A stretch of DNA of 7,499 bases from Bacteroidales bacterium (GTDB lineage Bacteria; Bacteroidota; Bacteroidia; Bacteroidales; UBA932): NCBI GenBank assembly GCA_018433265.1, contig JAHDRO010000197.1, forward strand, positions 1 to 7,499, given 5' to 3'. Below the pieces are notes generated by a model. The model worked only from the letters and a program-made list of their open reading frames with translations. It was not told where the DNA came from and ran no database searches. Of this stretch, positions 1-7,489 are shown piece after piece (position 1 is the stretch's first letter; each line of letters opens with the position of its first letter). The position numbers and the translations under genes are program-made.

Positions 1-963
1 AAGAATCTGGCGCACAGCATCTCTTCCCTGTCCTATTTTAGTGTCATTGTAACTGAACCAGGAACCGCTTTTACGTATGATTTCGAGGTCAACGCCGAGA
101 TCTATTATCTCTCCAACTTTTGAAATCCCTTCTCCGAAAACTATGTCGAACTCTGCTTTTCTGAAAGGAGGAGCCAGCTTATTCTTGACAATTTTGGCAC
201 GTGTGCGGTTGCCCGTTGTTTCCTCACCGTCCTTGAGCTGAGTAACCTTTCGGACATCTACCCTAACTGAAGCATAAAATTTAAGAGCATTACCACCCGT
301 GGTTGTTTCAGGGTTTCCAAACATAACTCCGATTTTTTCACGAAGCTGGTTTATGAAAATGCAGCATGTGTTCGTTTTGCTGATATTTGCAGTTAACTTT
401 CTAAGAGCCTGACTCATCAATCTGGCTTGTAAACCCATTTTGGAGTCTCCCATCTCGCCTTCAATTTCAGCTTTGGGGGTAAGAGCCGCAACTGAGTCTA
501 TAACAATAATGTCTATTGCTCCGGAGCGGATAAGTGCGTCTGCAATCTCAAGAGCTTGTTCTCCGTTGTCAGGCTGTGATATTAAAAGTGTATCCACATT
601 TACTCCGAGATTCTTGGCATATGTTCTGTCAAATGCGTGTTCTGCATCAATAATTGCAGCTATACCTCCACTTTTCTGTGCTTCGGCTATTGCATGAATT
701 GCAAGGGTAGTTTTACCACTTGACTCAGGGCCATAAATTTCGATGACTCTTCCTCTAGGGTATCCTCCAATACCAAGCGCATGATCCAGGGCAATCGATC
801 CTGATGGTATTGTGGAAACCTCCCATTTTGGCTGATCTCCCATCTTCATTACAGTGCCTTTCCCGTAATCCTTCTCAAGTTTGTCCAGAGTAGCCTGTAA
901 GGCTTTTTGCTTCTCAGAACTAATCTCAGCACCTTTCTTAACTTCTTCACTCTCCTTTGCCAT
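1..963 (-). CDS. recA: RecA recombinase (C-terminus cut off by window edge)
   Basis: RecA is a DNA-dependent ATPase that forms filaments on single-stranded DNA, performs homologous strand exchange and stimulates LexA-type self-cleavage in the cytoplasm. The frame is open for 321 codons from the ATG at 963-961 to the window edge; family members are about 340-350 residues, so only a short acidic tail is missing. Visible features are a helical N-terminal domain (about 17-45), Walker [10 protein letters not shown] (78-86), the catalytic region DAEHAFD (106-112), Walker B ending in DSVAAL (156-161), the L1 region EGEMGD (168-173), the INQLREKIG segment (204-212), the L2 segment [18 protein letters not shown], and [15 protein letters not shown]. 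No key residue is missing. The start fits the family and is preceded by AT-rich sequence without an SD. The gene is transcribed divergently from rlmN. Identification is by motifs and recalled Bacteroidota RecA sequences and is essentially certain. Confidence 0.98.
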   Translation of the reverse strand, partial: MAKESEEVKKGAEISSEKQKALQATLDKLEKDYGKGTVMKMGDQPKWEVSTIPSGSIALDHALGIGGYPRGRVIEIYGPESSGKTTLAIHAIAEAQKSGGIAAIIDAEHAFDRTYAKNLGVNVDTLLISQPDNGEQALEIADALIRSGAIDIIVIDSVAALTPKAEIEGEMGDSKMGLQARLMSQALRKLTANISKTNTCCIFINQLREKIGVMFGNPETTTGGNALKFYASVRVDVRKVTQLKDGEETTGNRTRAKIVKNKLAPPFRKAEFDIVFGEGISKVGEIIDLGVDLEIIRKSGSWFSYNDTKIGQGRDAVRQIL

Positions 964-986
964 AATGTTGTATTTTTTTGTTCATG

Positions 987-994
987 CAAAAATA
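987..994 (-). promoter_or_regulatory. Putative recA -7 promoter box (TAnnTTTG)
   Basis: On the minus strand this reads TATTTTTG, a full match to the Bacteroidota -7 consensus TAnnTTTG. It lies 23 bases upstream of the recA ATG, which would give a short, SD-less leader of roughly 18 bases. A TTTG is present upstream (1010-1007), but it is only 12 bases away instead of the usual 19-21, so the -33 element is poor. AT-rich DNA produces such matches by chance. The location in a 65-base divergent gap is the main support. Confidence 0.45.
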
Positions 995-1016
995 ACAAAT
1001 GATTTCCAAAAATCTC

Positions 1017-1024
1017 TACATTTG
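1017..1024 (+). promoter_or_regulatory. Putative rlmN-operon -7 promoter box (TAnnTTTG)
   Basis: TACATTTG matches the Bacteroidota -7 consensus exactly and ends 4 bases before the chosen rlmN ATG at 1029. Transcription normally starts a few bases after this box, so the transcript would begin at or next to the start codon (a leaderless or near-leaderless mRNA). No good TTTG is seen at the expected -33 spacing. If the box is real, it also argues against the upstream in-frame ATG at 999, because the box would then lie inside the coding region. Confidence 0.4.
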
Positions 1025-1028
1025 TAAA

Positions 1029-2048
1029 ATGAAAACATGGCTACTTGGTAAGAGTCTGGATCAGCTCAGAGAAATCGTTGTAAATATGTCACTTCCGGCT
1101 TTTTCTGCTAAGCAGATTGCTGAGTGGATTTACAAGAAAAATTGTAAGGATATAATGCAGATGTCCAATATTTCGAAAGCAAACAGAGATAGACTTTCGG
1201 AACAGTATCAAGTTGGCGGATTCAGTCCTGAAAAGGTTACACTCTCTTCGGACGGAACAAAAAAATATCTTTTTCCCTCACTTTGTGAAACATTTATTGA
1301 ATCAGTCACAATACCTGAAGACGATAGAGTTACTTTATGTGTCTCGTCCCAGGCAGGCTGTAGGATGGGATGCAAGTTTTGCATGACTGCAAGAGTGGGA
1401 TACAAGGGTAATCTCACTGCTGGTGAGATTATTTCTCAATTACAAAATGTTGAGGAAAGCGATAAAATCACCAATATAGTATTTATGGGTATGGGAGAGC
1501 CGCTTGACAACTTTGGTGAAGTATCCGGTGCAATAAACATTTTAACTGCTGACTGGGGATTTGCATGGAGCCCTAAAAGAATCACTGTTTCTTCAATAGG
1601 TATTCACGAGCCACTTATCGACTTTTTGAATGATTACAAATGTCATATTGCGATATCCTTACATAACCCGTTTGAAGAGGAACGTCTCGAATTTGTACCT
1701 GCGCAAAAGGCCTGGCCTTTTGCAAGGACGCTTGAGATAATTCGTCGGTTTGACTTCACGGGGCAGAGAAGAGTAAGCTTTGAATATATCATGTTTGATG
1801 GATGGAACGATTCGAAACGTCATGCCGATGCGTTGATAAGGACTTTGAAAGGACTTGAGTGTAGGGTAAATCTAATACGCTTTCATCAAATCCCGGATTT
1901 TCCATACAAACCAACTCCAAATGCCAAAATTGAGTTGTTCAGGGAAAGATTGAACAAAGAAGGCTTGATCGCAACGATTCGTGCTTCGAGAGGTGAGGAT
2001 ATTCTTGCGGCTTGCGGGATGTTAAGTGGTAAAAACATTAACAAGTGA
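1029..2048 (+). CDS. rlmN: Dual-specificity 23S rRNA A2503 / tRNA A37 C2-methyltransferase RlmN
   Basis: RlmN is a radical-SAM enzyme that methylates carbon 2 of A2503 in 23S rRNA, and of A37 in some tRNAs in species where this was tested, through a methyl-cysteine intermediate. The 339-residue protein has an N-terminal accessory domain (about 1-95), the radical-SAM cluster motif CRMGCKFC (Cys111, Cys115, Cys118), GMGEPLDN (about 154-161) and the C-terminal RASRGEDILAACGML. Cys329 in that last motif corresponds to the methyl-carrying cysteine (E. coli Cys355), and Cys104 to the resolving cysteine (E. coli Cys118). All five functional cysteines are therefore present. An in-frame ATG at 999 would add ten residues. 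I prefer 1029 because its N-terminus (MKTWLLGKSL) aligns with Bacteroidota homologues and the putative promoter box lies just upstream. No SD is present. It is the first gene of the plus-strand run, and its TGA stop lies 8 bases before the preferred ATPase start. Confidence 0.96.
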   Translation: MKTWLLGKSLDQLREIVVNMSLPAFSAKQIAEWIYKKNCKDIMQMSNISKANRDRLSEQYQVGGFSPEKVTLSSDGTKKYLFPSLCETFIESVTIPEDDRVTLCVSSQAGCRMGCKFCMTARVGYKGNLTAGEIISQLQNVEESDKITNIVFMGMGEPLDNFGEVSGAINILTADWGFAWSPKRITVSSIGIHEPLIDFLNDYKCHIAISLHNPFEEERLEFVPAQKAWPFARTLEIIRRFDFTGQRRVSFEYIMFDGWNDSKRHADALIRTLKGLECRVNLIRFHQIPDFPYKPTPNAKIELFRERLNKEGLIATIRASRGEDILAACGMLSGKNINK

Positions 2049-2056
2049 ATCAATAT

Positions 2057-4891
2057 ATGGATACAAGTAAATTACATTCAGGTCTCAGTATAAGTGAAGT
2101 TGAGGAAAGCAGAAAAAAATTCGGCAGCAATGTGCTTACTCCTCCAAAGAGAGATCCTCTTTGGAAATTATTTCTTTTAAAATTTAATGATCCAATAATC
2201 AGGATTTTGCTTGTTGCTGCATTTCTTTCATTAGGTATATCATTTGTTCACAATGAATTTGTAGAAACAATAGGTATCTTCTGTGCTATATTTCTTGCAA
2301 CCGGCGTATCCTTCTGGTTTGAAATGGACGCCAGCAAGAAGTTCGATATTTTAAATCAGGTTAATGATGAAACTCTTGTTAAGGTTATAAGAGACGGTAA
2401 TATTAGAGAAGTACCCAAAAAAGACATTGTAGTTGGAGATATTATTCTGCTTGATACTGGTGAAGAGGTTCCTGCTGATGCAACCTTGATTGAGGCAGTT
2501 TCTCTTTCGGTCAACGAGTCTACATTGACAGGAGAGCCTGTTATAGAAAAGAGCGTAGATCCTGCCATGTTTGATGATGAAGCAACTTATCCCACGAACA
2601 ACATCTACAGGGGGACTACAATAGTAGATGGTCATTGCATTGCCAGGGTTTTTGCTGTTGGTGATTCTACCGAATATGGAAAGGTGGCACAGAAATCAGC
2701 TGAGAAAAACCCTGAAGAGACTCCGTTGAACAGGCAACTTGACAAATTGGCAAAATTTGTGGGTTTTGCTGGATTTGTTCTTGCAGTCATGACATTTGCC
2801 ATGTTGTTTGTAAAGGACATGTTTCTTGGTAATGTGAACTATTCTTTCAGTGAAATTTTTCTGCTTGTTTCAGTCATAACCGGAGTGGTTATTGCAATTA
2901 CAAAGATTTGGATACCTGCTATTTATGACGGTTTGTCTGTTCTGGGGGCAAAAGTTACAACTCCTGCATTGGTGAGAGAGAGTGATTGGAGCCGATGGGT
3001 CACATTTGGGATTTCTACTACTGTCATTTTAATGGCGTTAGGTTATCTGATATTCGGGGTTGATCCTTCAGATGCCAATCAGTGGATTTCAATAGATACT
3101 GCAAGCCGTATTTTAAATTACTTCATGGTTTCAGTAACTTTGATAGTAGTTGCGATGCCAGAAGGCTTGCCGATGTCTGTAACACTGAGTCTTGCAATGA
3201 GTATGAAGAGAATGCTGCAGACAAACAATCTTGTAAGGAAGATGCACGCAACTGAAACTATGGGTGCTACAACTGTTATATGTACCGACAAAACAGGAAC
3301 TTTGACTCAGAATCAGATGCGAGTTGCCTTTACTAACTTTGTAGTTGGCAATGATGAACCCATTATTATGGAGAGTATTGCTGTAAATTCAACTGCATTT
3401 CTTGAAATATCTGATGATGGTAAGATCAAGGCTCTTGGCAATCCTACTGAGGCAGCTCTTTTGCTTTGGCTTCATGACAGAGGGATAAATTATCTGGAGG
3501 TTAGAAACAGTGCAAAGATTATCGATCAACTTACCTTCTCCACTGAACGTAAATATATGGCTACTTTGGCTGAATCAGCATCTTTGGGTAGAAGGATTCT
3601 TTTTGTTAAGGGGGCTCCTGAAATAGTAGCTTCCAAATGTATTTCACTACCTGATGGTTTGAACGACTTGCTTCTAAAGTATCAGAATCAAGCAATGAGG
3701 ACTTTGGCATTTGCTTACAAAGAAATTCCTGCAGAAGCGTGTAATGAGAAAATGGAAGTTCTATCTGAAAGAGGCCTGACTTATTTGGGAATGGTGGCAA
3801 TTGCCGATCCTGTGCGGCCTGATGTTCCGGATGCTGTTGCAAAATGTCTTAAAGCAGGTATTGATGTTAAAATTGTTACGGGCGATACTCCGCGAACTGC
3901 ATGGGAAATTGGACGCCAAATCGGTATAATTAATGACAATGATGGACCTGAGGTCATAATTACCGGAGTGGATTTTGAGGCTTTGACTGATGAGGAAGCT
4001 CTTGACCGTGTAATGGGACTTAAGATCATGTGCAGGGCGCGTCCAATAGACAAGCAAAGATTAGTGCAGCTTTTGCAGAAGAAAGGAGCTGTAGTAGCTG
4101 TTACTGGGGATGGAACTAATGACGCTCCGGCTCTCAATTATGCTCATGTTGGTCTTTCAATGGGCTCTGGTACTTCCGTCGCAAAAGAGGCAAGCGACAT
4201 AACACTCCTCGACGACTCTTTCAACAGTATAGCAACTGCTGTCATGTGGGGGCGTTCATTGTATCAGAATATTCAGAGATTTATACTGTTTCAGTTAACC
4301 ATTAATTTTGCAGCTCTTCTTATTGTCTTTATAGGATCTTTAATTGGCAAGGACCTCCCATTGACTGTTACTCAGATGCTTTGGGTTAATCTGATTATGG
4401 ATACCTTTGCAGCCGGAGCACTTGCCTCCTTGCCGCCTGATGAACGGGTAATGGAGCGTAAGCCAAGAAAAGCTGATGATTTTATAATTACAAAAAAAAT
4501 GGCTGTAATTATTATTACTTCGGGAGTAATTTTTGTCGTTTTTATGCTTGGACTATTGGAGTACTTTACTAATGATGCAGGTGAAATTTCCCGATATGAT
4601 TCGTCGCGGTTCTTTACTTTTTTTGTAATGTTGCAATTTTGGAACATGTTCAATGCCAAAAGATTTGGTTCTTCAGAATCTGCATTCAGAGATATTACAA
4701 AAAGTAAGGGATTTCTTTTAGTCGGGCTGTTGATAGTTGCAGGTCAGGTATTGATTGTTCAGTTCGGAGGAGATGTTTTTAGAACTGAGCCTATCAGCTT
4801 GAGAGATTGGGTGCTTATAATTCTTATTACTTCACTTGTACTTATAGTTGGAGAAGCTGCTGCGATTATTAAAAGAATAATTAAAAAATAA
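2057..4891 (+). CDS. PMCA-type (type IIB) calcium-transporting P-type ATPase
   Basis: This is an integral membrane ATPase that most likely exports Ca2+ from the cytoplasm. Numbering is from the ATG at 2057 (944 residues). A GTG at 2045 overlapping the rlmN stop as GTGA would add four residues and is a possible alternative; neither start has an SD. In order: cation-ATPase N-terminal domain (1-40), M1 (44-63) and M2 (68-88), actuator LTGEP (TGE 158-160), M3 (about 232-253), M4 with PEGLP (368-372), phosphorylation motif DKTGT (Asp411), nucleotide-domain KGAPE (518-522), VTGD (607-610), hinge TGDGTNDAPAL (from 683), then M5-M10 to the C-terminus. M6 carries NLIMD (Asn778, Asp782). M5 has Asn750, with Ala753 where SERCA pumps have a Ca2+-site glutamate, which favours the one-site PMCA class. 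An extra hydrophobic pair lies at about 263-334. Ca2+ specificity is inferred from the family; Mn2+ or another cation is possible. Confidence 0.93.
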   Translation: MDTSKLHSGLSISEVEESRKKFGSNVLTPPKRDPLWKLFLLKFNDPIIRILLVAAFLSLGISFVHNEFVETIGIFCAIFLATGVSFWFEMDASKKFDILNQVNDETLVKVIRDGNIREVPKKDIVVGDIILLDTGEEVPADATLIEAVSLSVNESTLTGEPVIEKSVDPAMFDDEATYPTNNIYRGTTIVDGHCIARVFAVGDSTEYGKVAQKSAEKNPEETPLNRQLDKLAKFVGFAGFVLAVMTFAMLFVKDMFLGNVNYSFSEIFLLVSVITGVVIAITKIWIPAIYDGLSVLGAKVTTPALVRESDWSRWVTFGISTTVILMALGYLIFGVDPSDANQWISIDTASRILNYFMVSVTLIVVAMPEGLPMSVTLSLAMSMKRMLQTNNLVRKMHATETMGATTVICTDKTGTLTQNQMRVAFTNFVVGNDEPIIMESIAVNSTAFLEISDDGKIKALGNPTEAALLLWLHDRGINYLEVRNSAKIIDQLTFSTERKYMATLAESASLGRRILFVKGAPEIVASKCISLPDGLNDLLLKYQNQAMRTLAFAYKEIPAEACNEKMEVLSERGLTYLGMVAIADPVRPDVPDAVAKCLKAGIDVKIVTGDTPRTAWEIGRQIGIINDNDGPEVIITGVDFEALTDEEALDRVMGLKIMCRARPIDKQRLVQLLQKKGAVVAVTGDGTNDAPALNYAHVGLSMGSGTSVAKEASDITLLDDSFNSIATAVMWGRSLYQNIQRFILFQLTINFAALLIVFIGSLIGKDLPLTVTQMLWVNLIMDTFAAGALASLPPDERVMERKPRKADDFIITKKMAVIIITSGVIFVVFMLGLLEYFTNDAGEISRYDSSRFFTFFVMLQFWNMFNAKRFGSSESAFRDITKSKGFLLVGLLIVAGQVLIVQFGGDVFRTEPISLRDWVLIILITSLVLIVGEAAAIIKRIIKK

Positions 4892-4895
4892 TTTG

Positions 4896-5426
4896 ATGTC
4901 ATTGCAGGAAGGAGGTATACAAAAAGGTGAGTCTGCTGCAAAGAAGAGATACGACAATCATTCTTTGCTTGCCCAGATGCAACGTTTATGTGCGATAAGG
5001 GAGTATACTATTCAGGATATTAATTCCAAGCTTAGGAACAAAGGCTGTAGTGAACATGAAATATTGGAAATTGTTGGTAAACTTATAGAGGACAATTATA
5101 TAAACGAGGAACGTTATGCATTTGCCTTTGTAAGAGATAAATCTACTCTTGCAGGATGGGGGCGAAAAAAAATTGAGTATGCATTGAAGAACAAAGGTAT
5201 TGGTCAAACTGTTATTAAGATTGCTTTGGACTCTATATCGTCTGAATCTGACATTGCCTTACTTGAAAAACTTCTCCTTAAGAAAATAAATGAATTGAAG
5301 CCAAAGCTGGAGTCAAAGGATGATGGAACAAAGAAGCTAAGGGAGAAACTTTTGAGATTTGCTCTTTCAAGGGGCTTTTCTTATGAAGAGATTATAAAAG
5401 TTATTAATAAAACATTATTGAAATAA
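4896..5426 (+). CDS. recX: RecX-family regulator of RecA
   Basis: RecX proteins are small helical cytoplasmic proteins that bind RecA filaments and usually inhibit or remodel them. The 176-residue product shows the family's tandem three-helix repeats at about 24-67, 71-113 and 118-175. Recognisable signatures are NEERYAFAFVRDK in repeat 2, GWGRKKIEYALKNKGI between repeats 2 and 3, and the C-terminal LLRFALSRGFSYEEII. The length is within the family range. The ATG at 4896 lies 4 bases after the ATPase stop, and a TTG at 4893 is an alternative. The first 20 or so residues are not conserved, so the true start is less certain than the family call. A strong AGGAGG lies just inside the gene (4910-4915) but leads to no in-frame ATG, GTG or TTG at proper spacing. 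The TAA stop directly abuts the prfB ATG, suggesting coupled translation. The likely target, RecA, is encoded in the same window. Confidence 0.9.
   Translation: MSLQEGGIQKGESAAKKRYDNHSLLAQMQRLCAIREYTIQDINSKLRNKGCSEHEILEIVGKLIEDNYINEERYAFAFVRDKSTLAGWGRKKIEYALKNKGIGQTVIKIALDSISSESDIALLEKLLLKKINELKPKLESKDDGTKKLREKLLRFALSRGFSYEEIIKVINKTLLK
4910..4915 (+). other. AGGAGG inside the recX 5' coding region
   Basis: A perfect anti-SD complement sits 12 bases after the recX ATG, in a genome segment where no gene start has an SD. The next ATG/GTG/TTG-type codon at plausible distance is the GTG at 4927, which is out of the recX frame. The hexamer could slow initiation or be coincidental, because Glu-Gly-Gly codons produce it easily. 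No function can be assigned. Confidence 0.3.
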
Positions 5427-6513
5427 ATGGTTAATCTGGAACAATTCAAGGAACTCCAGCAACGTACTTCTGCGTTGAGGAGGTCTCTTTGACATAGATG
5501 GGAAGAGAGAAAAAATAAAAGAACTTGAAGACAGGAGCTCATCTCCTGATTTTTGGGATGATCCCAAAAGTGCTGAATCATTTTTAAAAAATGTCTCATC
5601 AATTAAGTATTGGACTGATAAATTTGCATCTATAGAAACATCATTGGAGGATTTTGAGATACTATTGGACCTTGTCAGGGAGGATCCTGAACTTGAGGAA
5701 GAAGTGGATAAGGCATTCTCTCAAACTTTGAGACTAATCGAAGAGTTGGAAATGAGGAAGATGTTAGGTGAAGAGGGTGATAATCTTGGAGCAATTCTCA
5801 AGATAAACTCAGGTGCAGGAGGTACTGAAAGTAATGATTGGTCTTCAATGTTGATGCGAATGTATGCAAGATGGGGTGAGAGAAATAATTACAAGGTTCA
5901 TATCTATGATCTTATAGAAGGAGATGAGGCAGGAATTAAATCTGTGACACTTGAATTTGAAGGTGAATATGCGTATGGTTACTTGAAGGCAGAGACAGGA
6001 GTTCACAGGCTTGTCAGAATTTCGCCATTTAATGCTCAGGGAAAGAGACAAACCACATTTTCTTCAGTTTTTGTTTATCCAGCTGTAGATGACACTATAG
6101 AGATTGAAATAAATCCTGGAGATTTAGAATGGGATACCTTTCGCTCCAGTGGGGCCGGAGGTCAAAATGTAAATAAAGTGGAGACAGGTGTTCGGGTTAG
6201 ACATATTCCTACAGGTATTTCTGTAGAAAATACTGAAACCCGCTCTCAACTGGATAACAGGCAAAATGCATTGAGGATTCTTAAATCTCATCTCTATGAA
6301 CTTGAATTGAGAAAGAGGCGGGAGAAGCAGGCTGAACTTGAAGGATCAAAGATGAAAATTGAATGGGGTTCACAGATAAGAAGCTATGTTCTTCATCCTT
6401 ACAAAATGGTGAAAGATTTAAGGACAGGGTATGAAACTTCTGATGTGCAGGCAGTGTTGGATGGAGACTTGAATGATTTTATGAAAGCATTTTTGTTAGG
6501 AACATTCAAATGA
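5427..6513 (+). CDS. prfB: Peptide chain release factor RF2, expressed by programmed +1 frameshift
   Basis: RF2 recognises UAA and UGA in the ribosomal A site and triggers peptide release. Translation starts at the ATG at 5427, directly after the recX TAA. It runs 21 codons to CTT (5487-5489), meets an in-frame TGA (5490-5492), and continues in the +1 frame from GAC at 5491 to the TGA at 6511-6513. The joined protein is 361 residues, close to E. coli RF2 (365). Seen are the N-terminal helical domain, SGAGGTESNDW (128-138), the stop-codon recognition tripeptide SPF (199-201) that distinguishes RF2 from RF1, and the peptidyl-hydrolysis motif GGQ (244-246) in SSGAGGQNVNK. The residue before GGQ is Ala243. 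The post-shift frame alone lacks the true N-terminus, so a call that ignores the shift is truncated. Expression should be autoregulated: scarce RF2 lets ribosomes pause at the internal UGA and shift. The gene also ends in UGA, its own substrate. Confidence 0.97.
5478..5493 (+). promoter_or_regulatory. prfB programmed +1 ribosomal frameshift cassette
   Basis: The 16 bases read AGG AGG TCT CTT TGA C in the zero frame. They contain an internal SD-like AGGAGG (5478-5483), a 3-base spacer, the slippery CTT codon (5487-5489), and the poor UGA-C terminator (5490-5493). Spacing and order are identical to the E. coli cassette AGG GGG TAT CTT TGA C. Leucyl-tRNA slips from CUU to UUU, and GAC is read next. 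Strong RF2 homology immediately after the shift confirms that it is used. Confidence 0.95.
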
Positions 6514-6547
6514 CAGATAATATGAATTGTTATATAATTATAGAAAT

Positions 6548-7489
6548 ATGAATTTTAAGTTTCAGGAAATCTTTCCATTGGGGAACGATAAAACACACTA
6601 TCACCTTCTTACAAAAAAATATATCTCTGTTGCAAGTTTTGAGGGTCATGAAATACTTAAGATAGATCTTGAAGGAATAAGACTGCTTGTCAGACAGGCT
6701 TTCCATGATGTATCTTTTATGCTAAGGCCTGAACATAATGAACAGGTCGCCAGGATTTTGAATGATCCTGAAGCCAGTGCGAACGACAAGTATGTAGCTC
6801 TTACCATGTTACTAAATGCAGATGTCTCTTCAAAAGGTGTTCTTCCTTTTTGTCAGGATACAGGTACTGCAATTGTAATTGCAAAGAAGGGACAAAAGAT
6901 CTGGACAGGAGGTGGAGACGAAGAGGCAATATCGCATGGAGTTTTTGATACTTATACTCAGGATAATTTGAGATATTCACAAAATGCTCCTCTCGACATG
7001 TATAACGAAAAAAATACAGGATGTAATCTTCCTGCCCAGATAGATATTTATGCAACCGATAATGATGAATATGATTTTCTTTGCATAGCTAAAGGGGGTG
7101 GTTCTGCCAATAAGACTTTTTTATTTCAGGAAACCAGAGCTTTGCTCAATCCTGATACTCTCGAGAAATTTTTAGTGGAGAAAATGAAAACTCTTGGTAC
7201 CTCAGCCTGCCCTCCATATCATATTGCTTTTGTGATTGGTGGGACTTCTGCAGAGAGTTGTCTTAAAACTGTGAAACTTGCTTCTGCCAAATATCTTGAT
7301 GCACTTCCTACAAAAGGCAACGAGTTGGGACATGCTTTTAGAGATGTTGAGCTTGAATCAAAATTACTACAGGCTGCACAAAAACTTGGTATAGGAGCAC
7401 AATTCGGAGGCAAATATTTTGCACACGATATAAGGGTGATACGTCTTCCACGTCACGGTGCCTCATGTCCTGTCGGATTGGGAGTTTGA
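6548..7489 (+). CDS. Class I ([4Fe-4S]) fumarate hydratase, N-terminal domain, stopped by in-frame TGA
   Basis: Class I fumarases interconvert fumarate and malate in the cytoplasmic TCA cycle using an oxygen-sensitive [4Fe-4S] cluster. The frame from the ATG at 6548 gives 313 residues of the N-terminal (alpha) domain. Visible motifs are LPFCQDTGT (cluster ligand Cys102), [10 protein letters not shown] (182-190), GTSACPPYH (ligand Cys221), IGGTSAE (230-236), [12 protein letters not shown] (283-294) and [12 protein letters not shown] (299-310). E. coli FumA ligands are Cys105, Cys224 and Cys318, spaced 119 and 94. Here Cys102 to Cys221 is 119, and the third ligand falls at codon 315, just after the TGA at codon 314. 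A TTG seven codons upstream (6527) is an inferior start. The C-terminal (beta) domain of single-chain fumarases (about 545 residues) would lie beyond the window. As terminated, the protein lacks a cluster ligand and would not be expected to work. It could be a pseudogene, a sequence error or a recoded gene. Other substrates, such as tartrate, are less likely given the close FumA-like motifs. Confidence 0.9.
   Translation: MNFKFQEIFPLGNDKTHYHLLTKKYISVASFEGHEILKIDLEGIRLLVRQAFHDVSFMLRPEHNEQVARILNDPEASANDKYVALTMLLNADVSSKGVLPFCQDTGTAIVIAKKGQKIWTGGGDEEAISHGVFDTYTQDNLRYSQNAPLDMYNEKNTGCNLPAQIDIYATDNDEYDFLCIAKGGGSANKTFLFQETRALLNPDTLEKFLVEKMKTLGTSACPPYHIAFVIGGTSAESCLKTVKLASAKYLDALPTKGNELGHAFRDVELESKLLQAAQKLGIGAQFGGKYFAHDIRVIRLPRHGASCPVGLGV

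Noticed and set aside
964..1000. LexA/SOS operator upstream of recA
   Set aside because: A GAAC is present on the minus strand, but no matching GTTC half lies at the right distance, and no CTGT-N8-ACAG-like palindrome is seen.
999..1028. Upstream ATG at 999 as the rlmN start
   Set aside because: It adds ten residues not expected in homologues, and the putative -7 promoter box would lie inside the gene.
3781..4137. Antisense open frame of about 118 codons inside the Ca2+-ATPase (and similar antisense frames in recA and prfB)
   Set aside because: They lie opposite strongly conserved catalytic coding sequence and show no recognisable domain and no start signals. They are best explained as shadows of the real genes.
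6514..6547. Terminator or promoter in the prfB-fumarase gap
   Set aside because: The 34 bases are AT-rich with only a weak ATAAT/ATTAT inverted match, no GC stem with a T-run, and no clean TAnnTTTG box at proper spacing.
7487..7489. Selenocysteine insertion at the fumarase TGA
   Set aside because: The family residue here is serine, not cysteine, and the true ligand cysteine follows intact. Only 10 bases remain downstream, so no SECIS hairpin can be tested. Nothing positive supports it.
7487..7489. UGA reassigned as a sense codon in this organism
   Set aside because: rlmN and prfB both end in TGA at the lengths expected for their families, and an RF2 gene with a UGA-dependent frameshift is present. 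UGA is therefore a working stop.
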